A DNA stretch of 64,000 bases, taken from contig NZ_JAPEOQ010000001.1 in NCBI RefSeq assembly GCF_026341035.1, positions 2,666,001-2,730,000 on the forward strand. Reading direction: 5' to 3'. A model generated the notes under the pieces. It was not told the DNA's origin. It searched no databases and worked only from the letters and a program-made list of their open reading frames with translations. Positions 14,826 to 24,100 of this stretch are shown here, piece after piece. A program made the position numbers and the translations under genes. Within the stretch, counting starts at the first letter, position 1; every line of letters begins with the position of its first letter. This DNA is from Streptomyces sp. NBC_01016. Lineage in GTDB: Bacteria > Actinomycetota > Actinomycetes > Streptomycetales > Streptomycetaceae.

Positions 14826-15402
14826 TGAGCACCCTTTCGAGCAATGTCACGTCTGGCTGGCCGCCGGCGCTCTCGTCGCCGCCGGGCTGATGGATGGCGA
14901 CCAGTCCCGCCTCCGCGAGGTCGGCGACGAGAATCCTGGCCACACCGAGAGGGATCGTCAGGAGGGCCGAGATCTCGGCCACCGACTTGATCTCTCGGCA
15001 GAGAGTGCAGATCCGCTGGTGCTCGGGCAGTTGGCCCTGCAACTGGTGCGGCTGCGCGGTGGTGTGCACCAGCGCCTCGATGGCGAGCTGGTACCGCGGC
15101 CTTGTGCGGCCGCCCGTCATGGCGTACGGGCGCACCAGCGGGTTGTTCTTTGCGGCGGGTGCGGGATTCGCGTCGGGGCGCGGCTGCGGCTGCACGGGCT
15201 GGATGCGCGGCGCGGGCGGCTGGTCGTAGGGACCGGGCTGCCGGGTCGGTCGGGCGTGGTTCGCCGACGAGGGGGAAGACGGGAAGTTGTACCGGTTCTG
15301 GGATCCGTCGTCACCCATGCCCGCCTGGCCCCGCCCCTGGCCGTGGCCGTAGGGCGGCCACTGGGCCGACGAACCGCTCGGGGGTGTTGCTGAACCAGAC
15401 AC
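14806..15402 (-). CDS. cvnC: Conservon DUF742 protein CvnC (first conservon)
   Basis: 198 residues. The first 85 are Pro/Gln-rich and low in complexity. The DUF742 domain (about residues 88-198) is a winged-helix type fold with NNPLVRPYAMTGGRTRPRY, HQRICTLCREIKSVAEISALL and LGVARILVADLAEAGLV. It is partner to CvnB/CvnD in the conservon. The second copy lacks most of the disordered N-terminus (136 residues), so the two differ mainly there. It overlaps cvnD by 20 bp and is 94 bp from cvnB. Confidence 0.92.
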   Translation of the reverse strand: MSGSATPPSGSSAQWPPYGHGQGRGQAGMGDDGSQNRYNFPSSPSSANHARPTRQPGPYDQPPAPRIQPVQPQPRPDANPAPAAKNNPLVRPYAMTGGRTRPRYQLAIEALVHTTAQPHQLQGQLPEHQRICTLCREIKSVAEISALLTIPLGVARILVADLAEAGLVAIHQPGGDESAGGQPDVTLLERVLSGLRKL

Positions 15403-15496
15403 GAACTTCCTCCTCCGACTGCGCTGGGCACCATCACTGTGGAGCCGCGTCCCGAAACCTTACGGCCCCGGGACACGAATACGCACTGCCTGTCTG

Positions 15497-15919
15497 TTAG
15501 TTGAGAAGGCTTCCCTGAAGCTCCGCCCGCAGGTCCGGCGTGAGAACCGTGCCCGCCCGGTCGACAAGAAGGGCCATCTCGTACCCAACGAGGCCAATGT
15601 CCGCCTCGGGGTGTGCAAGGACGGCGAGAGAAGAGCCGTCGGAGATGGACATGATGAAGAGGAATCCTCGCTCCATCTCCACAACTGTCTGGTTCACCGG
15701 GCCGCCTTCGAAGATGCGGGAGGCGCCCGCGGTCAACGAGGTCAGACCCGAGGCGACGGCCGCCAACTGGTCGGCGCGGTCGCGGGGGAACCCTTCGGAC
15801 ATCGCCAGAAGGAGTCCGTCGGCGGAGACCACCACCGTGTGGGACACACCGGGGGTGTTGTCCACGAAGTTGGTGATCAACCAGTTCAGGTTCTGTGCCG
15901 CCTGGCTCATCGGGCTCAC
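15497..15919 (-). CDS. cvnB: Conservon Roadblock/LC7 protein CvnB (first conservon)
   Basis: 140 residues of Roadblock/LC7 fold (NLNWLITNFVDNTPGV, VVVSADGLLLAMSEGF, AASRIFEGG-like GASRIFEGGPVNQTVVEM). The GTG start was chosen because GGAG lies five bases upstream and the second conservon has a matching TTG start, both giving 140 residues; the internal ATG is four codons later. The start is one base from the cvnA stop, so translation is coupled. CvnB acts as the G-protein regulator or adaptor between sensor and CvnD. Confidence 0.92.
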   Translation of the reverse strand: MSPMSQAAQNLNWLITNFVDNTPGVSHTVVVSADGLLLAMSEGFPRDRADQLAAVASGLTSLTAGASRIFEGGPVNQTVVEMERGFLFIMSISDGSSLAVLAHPEADIGLVGYEMALLVDRAGTVLTPDLRAELQGSLLN

Positions 15920-15920
15920 A

Positions 15921-18900
15921 CTAACGCTCCTGGTTGTAGGTGCTGTCAGGGCCGAAGCCCTGGCCGTTCGTATCACTGCTGCCTTCACTGCGTCCCCGCT
16001 GTACGCCGCGACGCAGGTTGCTGAGCCTGCCCCTGACGTCTTCGGGGGCGCGGGAGACCTGTGGGCCGCCCTGCGGCGTCGACTCCGCCGTGCCCTCGAC
16101 CAGGTTGGCCTTGGGCACCCGGCGCGGAAGTCCGGACGCGGTGACCCCGCCCGCCTTCGGCTTCTTGAGCTGCTCCGCGCGCACCCACCGGGCGTCGTTG
16201 GCAGAGCGCCAGTCGGTGTCGTCCTCGGAGCGGGTCTCGGGGGCCTGCTGGGGGGTCGGCGCGGGCTCCTGCGGGGCACCGCCACCGCGCCGCGGCAGAC
16301 CTGCGTCGGTCAGCGCGTGGGGTGCGGAAGGGGCCGGTCCGGCCGAATCTGCCGAGGGGGTGGCACCGTGTCCGTCGAAGCCTACGCGTTCCCGGTCCGC
16401 TGCGGCAGTGCCCGGAGCGGATTCCGCTTCGGTGCCGAACGGGCCCTGGAAATCGGGTCGGTAGGGCTCCCGGAAGGCGTCCTGTGCCTGCCAGTCGGCT
16501 CGCTGCGAGGACGGCTCGAAGGGGTTGTACGGCTCCCGCGGGGCTTCCGCATAGCCGTCCTGCGGGGCGTACCCGGAGGCGAACCCGTCCGGCTGTCCGG
16601 TGCCGTGGGTGGGCTGTACGGGGACGAACCCGTCGAAACCGTTCTGCTGCCGGTCGTCGAAACCGCCCTGCTGCCGGCCGTCGTAGCCGCCCCGGTGCTC
16701 GTCGTAGACGCCCTGCTGCGGATCGTCGTAGCCGAGCTGCCGGCGGTTGTCGTACGGGGCCTGCCGGGTGTCGTACGGGTTCTGCTCCGCGAAGGGCGGA
16801 CGGTCCTGCTGCGGCTGCTGTGGCTGGAAGTCGTCGCGGAAGAGCGGGCGTTCCTGTTGCGGCTGCCGCTGGTCCTGGACGGGGTCGTCCTGCTGCTGCG
16901 CCTCCAGGGCCGCACGGCGCTCCTCACGCATGAGGGAGCGGCCGACCGGGTCCAACTCGCGGGCGTCGTCCGGGATGTCGTACTGGCTGTCGTCGAAGCC
17001 GAGTTCGGCGGCCGTGCGCAGCGGGGTGTGCTCGAACGCGGCCTGCTTCGGGATCATCGTCGAGACGGTGAACTCGGAGTCCTCCTGGACCCCGCCGCCA
17101 CCACCGTGCGTGATCGCCTCGGGCAGCATGACCAGCGACGTCGTACCCGCCTGCTCGCCCGAGGGGCGCAGCTGCACGCGGATGCCGTGCCGGTCCGACA
17201 GGCGGCCGACCACGAACAGGCCCATGCGCTGGGAGATCGCGGCGTCCACCGTCGGCGGGTTGGCCAGCTTGTGGTTGATGTCCGCGAAGTCCTCGGCGGT
17301 GAGGCCGATTCCCTTGTCGTGGATCTCGATCATGACGCGGCCGTCGGGGAGACGGGTCGCGGTGACGCGGACCTTGGTCTGCGGCGAGGAGAACGTCGTG
17401 GCGTTCTCCAGAAGCTCGGCGAGCAGGTGCACGAGGTCGGTGACCGCGCGGCCGTGGATCTCGGCCTCGGGGACGCCGGCCAGCTCGATGCGCTCGTACT
17501 GCTCCACCTCGGAGGTCGCGGCGCGCAGCACGTCGACCAGCGGGACCGGCTGGTCCCAGCGGCGGCCGGGCTCCTCGCCCGCGAGCACCAGGAGGTTCTC
17601 GCCGTTGCGGCGCATACGGGTCGCGAGGTGGTCCAGGCGGAAGAGGTTCTCCAGCTGGTCCGGGTCGGCCTCGTTGTTCTCCAGGTCGGTGATGAGGGTC
17701 AGCTGGCCCTCGATCAGCGACTGGTTGCGGCGCGACAGGTTGGTGAAGATCGCGTTGATGTTGCCCCGGAGCAGCGCCTGCTCGGCGGCGAGCCGGACGG
17801 CCTCGCGGTGCACCTGGTCGAAGGCGCGGGCGACCTCGCCGATCTCGTCCGTCGTGACGATCGGGATCGGCTGTACGCGGGTGTCCACCCGGCCCGGCTC
17901 GGTGCGCGAGAGCTGGTCGACGAGCATCGGCAGGCGCTGCTCGGCCACGTCGAAGGCGGCGGAGCGCAGCCGGCGCATCGAGCGGGACATCTGCCGGGCC
18001 ATCTGGCCGGCGATCAGGACGGCGACGAGCAGGGCGATCACGACGGCGGCACCGATGATGATCGCCTCGCGCTTGGCGTCGGCGGCGATCCCGGAGGCCT
18101 CGGTCACGGCCTTGTCCGCGAGATTCGACTCGATCGTGCGATAGGCGTCGAACTTCGCCGTGTTGACCGCCCACCAGTTCTCGGGCGTGACGCCCTTCTG
18201 GGCGAGCGCGAGCCTGGCACTCGGCTGGGTGCTGGGCAGGGCCACCACGGCGCCGACCATCTTGGTGTTCTCGGGCGGCGGGATGTACGAGGGGTTCTTG
18301 GCCTTGGCCGCGGCGGCCTGCTTGGCGCCGTCGGACTTCAGCCTCTTGATCGTGCCCTGGAGCTTCTGGAGGTCCTCGGCCGTACCGCCGCCCTTGTACT
18401 CCTCGATGGCGATGTTCTCGAGGTAGGCGTAGCTGCCGAGCGCGGTGCGCTGACGGGTCAGGTTCGTGGCGCCGGGGCCGGGCTTCACCAGGAGGTGCAT
18501 GCCGATGGACCGCTCCAGCGAGAGCGCCGCCTTGGTCAGCGAGATCGCGTAGACGGTACGGCCGTAGCTGGTGATGTTGCCGGTGCCGAGGCCGAGCTCG
18601 TTGGCGAACTCCATCAGCGGGTGCTGGATGGCGACGTAGCCCTCTTCGGTCTGCACGCCGGGCAGCCTGGAGGTGTACGCGGCGGCCCGCAGCTTCTTCA
18701 GCTGGGGCTCGACCTTGGTGAACTGCGCCATGCGGCGCTCGAGGCCTTCCTTCTGCGGCATGTTCGCTGCCGCGGCGTGGAACTTCTCGGCGGCGGTGTC
18801 CGTGGCCTCGCGGGCCTTGGCGACCTGGGGGTCGTCCGTCTTGCCCTGGAGGAGGGGCGCCGCGGTGCTGTCGCGCTCCTCGATGAGGCGGTTGCCGTAC

Positions 18901-19193
18901 GTCAGCGAGGCCTGCACGAGGCGTGCGGTGCTCTCGGCGTCCTCGGCCTCCTGCCAGGTGTCGATCGAGTTCGACACCTGGAAGCCACCCATGACGAGGC
19001 CGACGAGCACGGGTATGAGAAGGATGGCGTTCAGCTTGGTGGGTACACGCCAGTTACGGGGCGACATGCGTCCGCCCGACGACGCCGGCGCCGTGGCCTC
19101 GGCCGCCGGCGCGGTCCGCGCCGCGTCGCGCGGGGGCGGGGTGAAGTTGCCCCGCGCCGAGACCGGCTCGGGACTGTTCTTGCTTCGCCTCAC
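15921..19193 (-). CDS. cvnA: Conservon sensor ATPase CvnA (first conservon), nitrate-sensor-like
   Basis: 1090 residues. Membrane helix 1 is at about residues 54-74 (LNAILLIPVLVGLVMGGF). The extracellular nitrate/nitrite-sensing-like helical domain follows (about 75-370). Helix 2 is AIIIGAAVVIALLVAVLIAG, then HAMP, then a histidine-kinase-like ATPase: N box HLLAELLENATTFSS, G1 HDKGIGLTAED, G2 RMGLFVVGRLSDRHG. From about residue 680 on it is a long disordered Gln/Pro/Asp-rich tail (DNRRQLGYDDPQQGVYDEH type). GTG start with GAGAGG upstream. Signal-input subunit of the conservon. Ligand unknown. Confidence 0.92.
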   Translation of the reverse strand: MRRSKNSPEPVSARGNFTPPPRDAARTAPAAEATAPASSGGRMSPRNWRVPTKLNAILLIPVLVGLVMGGFQVSNSIDTWQEAEDAESTARLVQASLTYGNRLIEERDSTAAPLLQGKTDDPQVAKAREATDTAAEKFHAAAANMPQKEGLERRMAQFTKVEPQLKKLRAAAYTSRLPGVQTEEGYVAIQHPLMEFANELGLGTGNITSYGRTVYAISLTKAALSLERSIGMHLLVKPGPGATNLTRQRTALGSYAYLENIAIEEYKGGGTAEDLQKLQGTIKRLKSDGAKQAAAAKAKNPSYIPPPENTKMVGAVVALPSTQPSARLALAQKGVTPENWWAVNTAKFDAYRTIESNLADKAVTEASGIAADAKREAIIIGAAVVIALLVAVLIAGQMARQMSRSMRRLRSAAFDVAEQRLPMLVDQLSRTEPGRVDTRVQPIPIVTTDEIGEVARAFDQVHREAVRLAAEQALLRGNINAIFTNLSRRNQSLIEGQLTLITDLENNEADPDQLENLFRLDHLATRMRRNGENLLVLAGEEPGRRWDQPVPLVDVLRAATSEVEQYERIELAGVPEAEIHGRAVTDLVHLLAELLENATTFSSPQTKVRVTATRLPDGRVMIEIHDKGIGLTAEDFADINHKLANPPTVDAAISQRMGLFVVGRLSDRHGIRVQLRPSGEQAGTTSLVMLPEAITHGGGGGVQEDSEFTVSTMIPKQAAFEHTPLRTAAELGFDDSQYDIPDDARELDPVGRSLMREERRAALEAQQQDDPVQDQRQPQQERPLFRDDFQPQQPQQDRPPFAEQNPYDTRQAPYDNRRQLGYDDPQQGVYDEHRGGYDGRQQGGFDDRQQNGFDGFVPVQPTHGTGQPDGFASGYAPQDGYAEAPREPYNPFEPSSQRADWQAQDAFREPYRPDFQGPFGTEAESAPGTAAADRERVGFDGHGATPSADSAGPAPSAPHALTDAGLPRRGGGAPQEPAPTPQQAPETRSEDDTDWRSANDARWVRAEQLKKPKAGGVTASGLPRRVPKANLVEGTAESTPQGGPQVSRAPEDVRGRLSNLRRGVQRGRSEGSSDTNGQGFGPDSTYNQER

Positions 19194-19364
19194 TCGACCA
19201 ACAACCTCTCGGCGTCGGCACCTACGTTGTGCCGCGGTATGTCTCCAGGCCCATTCCTACTGGGCAGTTCAGCGCATTCCAGCACGTCAGGAGGCACACC
19301 TCCAAACAGTCGGAAGCGGAAGCTCCGCGTGACGCACACCCCAGATAAAACGGTCATAAAGAGC

Positions 19365-19388
19365 GAGCCCCGCCAAAAGGCGGGGCTC
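19365..19388 (-). terminator. Hairpin terminator between the two conservons
   Basis: Perfect 10-bp stem GAGCCCCGCC/GGCGGGGCTC with AAAA loop. On the minus strand it is followed by GCTCTTTATG. It lies about 190 bp downstream of the second cvnD, ending that operon before the first cvnA promoter. Confidence 0.75.
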
Positions 19389-19576
19389 TTGTGAGCGCAG
19401 TGGAACCGGCTGTGCGCGACGTGTGTCGGTGCCCTGGGAATTCTCTTTCGAAACGTTATGAACACCAGGGCCCGGCGTGTCAAAGGCCACAGGGGGCGCC
19501 GAATGGGCTACGACAACTGCCGTATGGATCCAGCCACTTGATGACCGAGATCCGACCGTTTTTGACAGGCGCCCGG

Positions 19577-20164
19577 TTACTTCAAGCGGGCCATGAGGGC
19601 ATGCTCGACCAGCGTGATCAGACCGCTCTTCGCGTCGGCGCGGTGCCGGGCGTCGGTGGTGATGATCGGGGTGTCCGGGCCGATCTGCAGGGCCTCGCGC
19701 ACCTCTTCGGGGGCGTACGGCTGGTGCCCGTCGAAGCCGTTGAGGGCGATGACGAAGGGCAGGCCGGAGTTCTCGAAGTAGTCCACGGCCGGGAAGCAGT
19801 CGGCGAGGCGGCGGGTGTCGACGAGGACGACGGCGCCGATCGCGCCGCGCACCAGGTCGTCCCACATGAACCAGAAGCGGTCCTGGCCCGGCGTACCGAA
19901 GAGGTACAGGATCAGGTCCTGGTCGAGCGTGATGCGGCCGAAGTCCATGGCGACGGTGGTCGTCGTCTTGTCCCCGGTGTGCGTCAGGTCGTCGATCCCG
20001 GCGCTCGCCGAGGTCATGACGGCTTCCGTGCGCAGCGGGTTGATCTCGGAGACCGCCCCGACGAACGTGGTCTTGCCGACGCCGAAGCCGCCCGCCACCA
20101 CGATCTTCGCCGAGGTGGTGGCACGGGCGGTTCCCACGGAACCGTCAGAGCTTGCGAAGTCCAC
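19577..20164 (-). CDS. cvnD: Conservon GTP-binding protein CvnD (second conservon)
   Basis: 195 residues; same motifs as the first copy (GGFGVGKTTFVG, LFGTPGQDRFWFMW, NGFDG). The two proteins differ mainly in the first 20 residues and at scattered conservative positions. Overlaps cvnC by 20 bp as in the first conservon. Confidence 0.93.
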   Translation of the reverse strand: MDFASSDGSVGTARATTSAKIVVAGGFGVGKTTFVGAVSEINPLRTEAVMTSASAGIDDLTHTGDKTTTTVAMDFGRITLDQDLILYLFGTPGQDRFWFMWDDLVRGAIGAVVLVDTRRLADCFPAVDYFENSGLPFVIALNGFDGHQPYAPEEVREALQIGPDTPIITTDARHRADAKSGLITLVEHALMARLK

Positions 20165-20555
20165 TGAGCACCCTTTCGAGCAGAGTCACGTCCGGCGCAC
20201 CGCCGTTGGCCTCGTCGCCGCCCGGCTGGTGAATGGCGACGAGCCCGGCCTCGGCCAGGTCCGCGACGAGGATCCGGGCCACGCCGAGCGGCATCGAAAG
20301 CAGCGCCGAGACCTCGGCCACCGACTTCACCTCGCGGCACAGGTGGCAGATGCGCTGGTGCTCAGGCAGCAGCGTCACCAGGGCCGCGGGGTCGGCCGTC
20401 GTGCTCACCAGCGCCTCGATGGCGAGCTGGTAGCGCGGGCGGGTCCGGCCACCGGTCATCGCGTAGGGGCGGACCAGGGGCTGGTCGCCCTCGAAGCCGT
20501 ACCCGGCGTGGGCGGTGGCGCCGTACGGGTCGTGTGAGTCGGTGGGCGGGGTCAT
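20145..20555 (-). CDS. cvnC: Conservon DUF742 protein CvnC (second conservon)
   Basis: 136 residues. The DUF742 domain (about residues 27-136) has the same landmarks as the first copy (PLVRPYAMTGGRTRPRY, HQRICHLCREVKSVAEVSALL, LGVARILVADLAEAGLVAIH). Only a 25-residue N-terminal extension is present, against about 85 in the first copy. Confidence 0.92.
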   Translation of the reverse strand: MTPPTDSHDPYGATAHAGYGFEGDQPLVRPYAMTGGRTRPRYQLAIEALVSTTADPAALVTLLPEHQRICHLCREVKSVAEVSALLSMPLGVARILVADLAEAGLVAIHQPGGDEANGGAPDVTLLERVLSGLRKL

Positions 20556-20726
20556 GGATCCTCCGGGCGGGACGACAAGTGCGGGGGCCTGCCGTCTGAG
20601 GGTGGGCCGGTGGGGGGATTGTGACGGCGGAATATCGGGTGTGCGGATTGCGTGCGCTGACTGGATTCCGGGACTGCCGATGAAGCAGACTGCGGGGGTG
20701 GCCGGGGTTACCGGCCGTTACGGGCC

Positions 20727-21149
20727 TCAGTGCAGAAGGCTGCCCTGAAGCTCTGCGCGCAGGTCGGGGGTGAGCACCGAGCCCGCCCGGTCGACCATCA
20801 GCGCCATCTCGTAGCCGACGAGGCCGATGTCGCAGTCGGGGTGTGCGAGCACGGCGAGCGACGAGCCGTCCGAGATGGACATGAGGAAGAGAAAGCCGCG
20901 CTCCATCTCCACGACCGTCTGATTCACCGGGCCGCCCTCGAAGATCCGGGACGCGCCGGCCGTGAGCGAGGTGAGACCCGACGCCACGGCCGCCAGCTGG
21001 TCCGCGCGATCGCGCGGGAACCCCTCGGACATCGCGAGCAGCAGCCCGTCCGCGGACACCACGACCGTGTGCGAGACACCCGGCGTGTTGTCCACGAAGT
21101 TCGTGATCAACCAGTTCAGGTTCTGTGCCGCCTGGCTCATCTGGCTCAA
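20727..21149 (-). CDS. cvnB: Conservon Roadblock/LC7 protein CvnB (second conservon), TTG start
   Basis: 140 residues, almost the same sequence as the first CvnB. The TTG start (MSQMSQAAQ) has GGAG six bases upstream and follows the cvnA stop with no gap. The ATG four codons in is too far from the GGAG. It is 171 bp from cvnC, a larger gap than usual for conservons, with no gene in it. Confidence 0.9.
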   Translation of the reverse strand: MSQMSQAAQNLNWLITNFVDNTPGVSHTVVVSADGLLLAMSEGFPRDRADQLAAVASGLTSLTAGASRIFEGGPVNQTVVEMERGFLFLMSISDGSSLAVLAHPDCDIGLVGYEMALMVDRAGSVLTPDLRAELQGSLLH

Positions 21150-24100
21150 CTAACGCTCCTGCTGGTGAGTGGGGCGGGGGTAGCTGCCGGTGTTTCCGGC
21201 CTGCCGCCCCTGCTGAATGCCCCGACGGAGATTGGTCAGCCGACCGCGCACCTCGTCGGGCGCGCGCGAGACCTGAGGACCGGTCTGAGTCTGCTGCTCC
21301 TGAGCGGTGCCCGCCACCAGGTTCGCCCTCGGCACACGGCGGGGCAGACCGGAGTGGGTGACGCCGCCCGCGGCGGGCTTGCGCACCCGCTCGGCCTGGC
21401 GCATCAGGTCGTCGTTGGGGGACTGCCGCCAGTTGGCCTCGGCCGGGTCCTGGGACGCGGCGGGGCGCGACGGGGCGGCCGAGGGGGCCTGGCCCTGCTG
21501 CTGCCGCTGCGGGAGACCCTGATCGGGGCGCCCGTTCGGCGACTGCATGCCCTGGCTGCGGCCCTGACCGTTCTGGTTCCGACCGTTCTGACCCTGGCCC
21601 TGGCCTTGGTTCTGACCCTGGCTCTGGCCGTTCTGGCCGTGGAACCAGTTCGTCTCCAGGTTGTCGTACAGCGGCGTACGGCCGTCCCCGCCCGAGTTGT
21701 CGCCCGGCGGCAGGAAGTCCTCCTGCGAGGGCTGCGCCGGGATGCCCTGGTCCTGACCGCCGTTGCGCTGAGGCGGCTTCGGGGGCGTGAACTCGAACTG
21801 GCCGGTCGCCGAGCGGCCCTGGGGCTGCGCGTACTGGCCGGTGTTCGCCGGGTCGCTCGGCGGACGGTTGTACTGGCCGGTGCCGGCCGGGTCCTGGGAG
21901 CGCGGGAACTGGCCGGTGCCGGACGAGGGGTCCTGCGGGCGCGGGAAGCCGCCGCTGTCGGACGGGCCCTGCGGCTGGTTGAACCGGCCGGTGGCCGACG
22001 GGTCCTGAACACGCGGGAACTGAGCGGTGCTCGACGGCTCCTGCGGGTTCTGGAACTGACCGGTGGCCGACGGGTCGCCCTGCGCCTGGTTGTACTGGCC
22101 GGTGTTCGCCGGGTCCTGGGAGCGCGGGAACTGGCCGGTGCCGGACGAGGGGTCCTGCGGGCGCGGGAAACCGCCGCTGTCCGTCGGACCCTGCGGCTGC
22201 GCGAACCGGCCGGTGGCCGACGGGTCGCCCTGCTGCCGGCCGTACTGACCGGTGGCGGACGGGTCCTGGACGCGCGGGAACCGGTCGGTGCTCGGGTCCT
22301 GCGGGCGCTGGTGCCGGCCGGTGCTCGACGGGCCACCCTGCTGCTGGTTGAACTGGCCGGTGGCGGACGGGTCCTGACGGTCCGTGAAGCCGCCGTCCCG
22401 GAAGCCGCTCGCCGCGTCGGGCCCGCCGGTGTTGCCGTCACGCGGGCCGAAGACGTCGGAGCGGACGAACTGGCCGGAGTCCTGCGCCGGGCCGTGACCA
22501 CCCTGCTGGGGCGGGCCCTGGCGGTCGTCGCGGACGCGCGGGAACGGGGCCGTGGTGTCCGGCTCGTCGTGACCGCGCGGAGCGTCCAGGTTCGGCTGCG
22601 CGTTCTCGTCGCTCCAACTCGGCGTACGGGGCTGCGGGTTGCCACCCGGCAGCTCGGCACGCGGGCCACCACCGCGCGGGGGCAGCATCGGGCGCCGGCC
22701 CCGCGGCTCGTTGGGGTCGCTGTGGGTGCGCTGCTGCGGCGGCACGGGGCCGCCGGGAGCCTGGCCCTTGCCGAACGCGTCGGGAGCGGAAGGACCGGAG
22801 GGGGCCGAGGGACCCGAAGGACCGTTGGCACCGGAATTGGCCGGCGCCTGCGGGCCACCGCCGCGCCCGGGCAGCGCCGCACGCGGCCCACCCGTACCGG
22901 CACCGACCTGCGGCCGCCCACCGGGAGCACCGGAGCCGCCCCCGAGGAGGCCGGGAGGACCACCGGCGTTGCCGGGCGCCTGGCCGCGCCGCGCGGCGGC
23001 GACACCGGCCGCGGCCTGCGCGGCGGCCGGACCACCGGAACCACCGGGGCCGCCCTTGCCGGAAGGCTTCTTGCCGCCCTGCGCGACATCGACGGGGAGC
23101 ATGACCAGCGCGGTCGTACCACCGGAGTCGGAGGGGCGGAGCTGGATGCGGATGCCGTGGCGCTGCGACAGCCGACCGACCACGAACAGACCCATGCGGC
23201 GGGACACCGAGACGTCCACGGTGGGCGGCGCCGCCAGGCGCTCGTTGATCGCGGCGAGGTCCTCGGGCGAGAGGCCGATGCCGGTGTCGTGGATCTCGAC
23301 GAGCACCCGCCCGTCGGGCAGCGCGTGACCGGTCACCTTCACCTTGGTCTGCGGCGAGGAGAACGAGGTCGCGTTCTCGAGCAGCTCGGCGAGCAGGTGC
23401 ACGAGGTCGTTGACCACGCGGCCGGCGACTTCGGTCGCGGGCACGGCGGCCAGCTCGATGCGCTCGTACTGCTCCACCTCGGACGCGGCGGCACGCAGCA
23501 CGTCGACGAGCGGCACGGGCCGCGTCCAGCGACGACCGGGCTCCTCACCGGCGAGAACGAGGAGGTTCTCACCGTTACGGCGCATGCGGGTCGCGAGGTG
23601 GTCGAGCTTGAACAGCGACGACAGCTGGTCCGGGTCGGCCTCGCGGGACTCCAGCTCGGAGATGAGCGACAGCTGACGCTGGATGAGGCCCTGCGAACGG
23701 CGCGAGAGGTTGGTGAACATCGCGTTGACGTTGCCTCGCAGGAGGGCCTGCTCTGCGGCGAGACGCACGGCCTCGCGGTGCACGTCGTCGAAGGCCGCGG
23801 CCACCTTGCCGATCTCGTCGCGCGAGTGCACGCCGACCGACTCCACGGACGTGTCGATGTCCTGGGGGTCGGACTCGGACAGCTCGCGGACCAGCTCGGG
23901 CAGGCGGTCCTGGGCGACCTTGGTCGCGGTGTCCTGGAGCCGACGCAGCGAGCGGATCATGGACCGGGCCACGACGAAGGCGCCGACGAGCGAGACGCCG
24001 AGCACGAGCAGGATCAGCGCACCGTTGATGATGGCCGAGCGCTCGGAGGCGTTGCGCAGCTCGCGGGCCTGCTGCTCCATCTGGTTGAGCAGCGTCAGCT

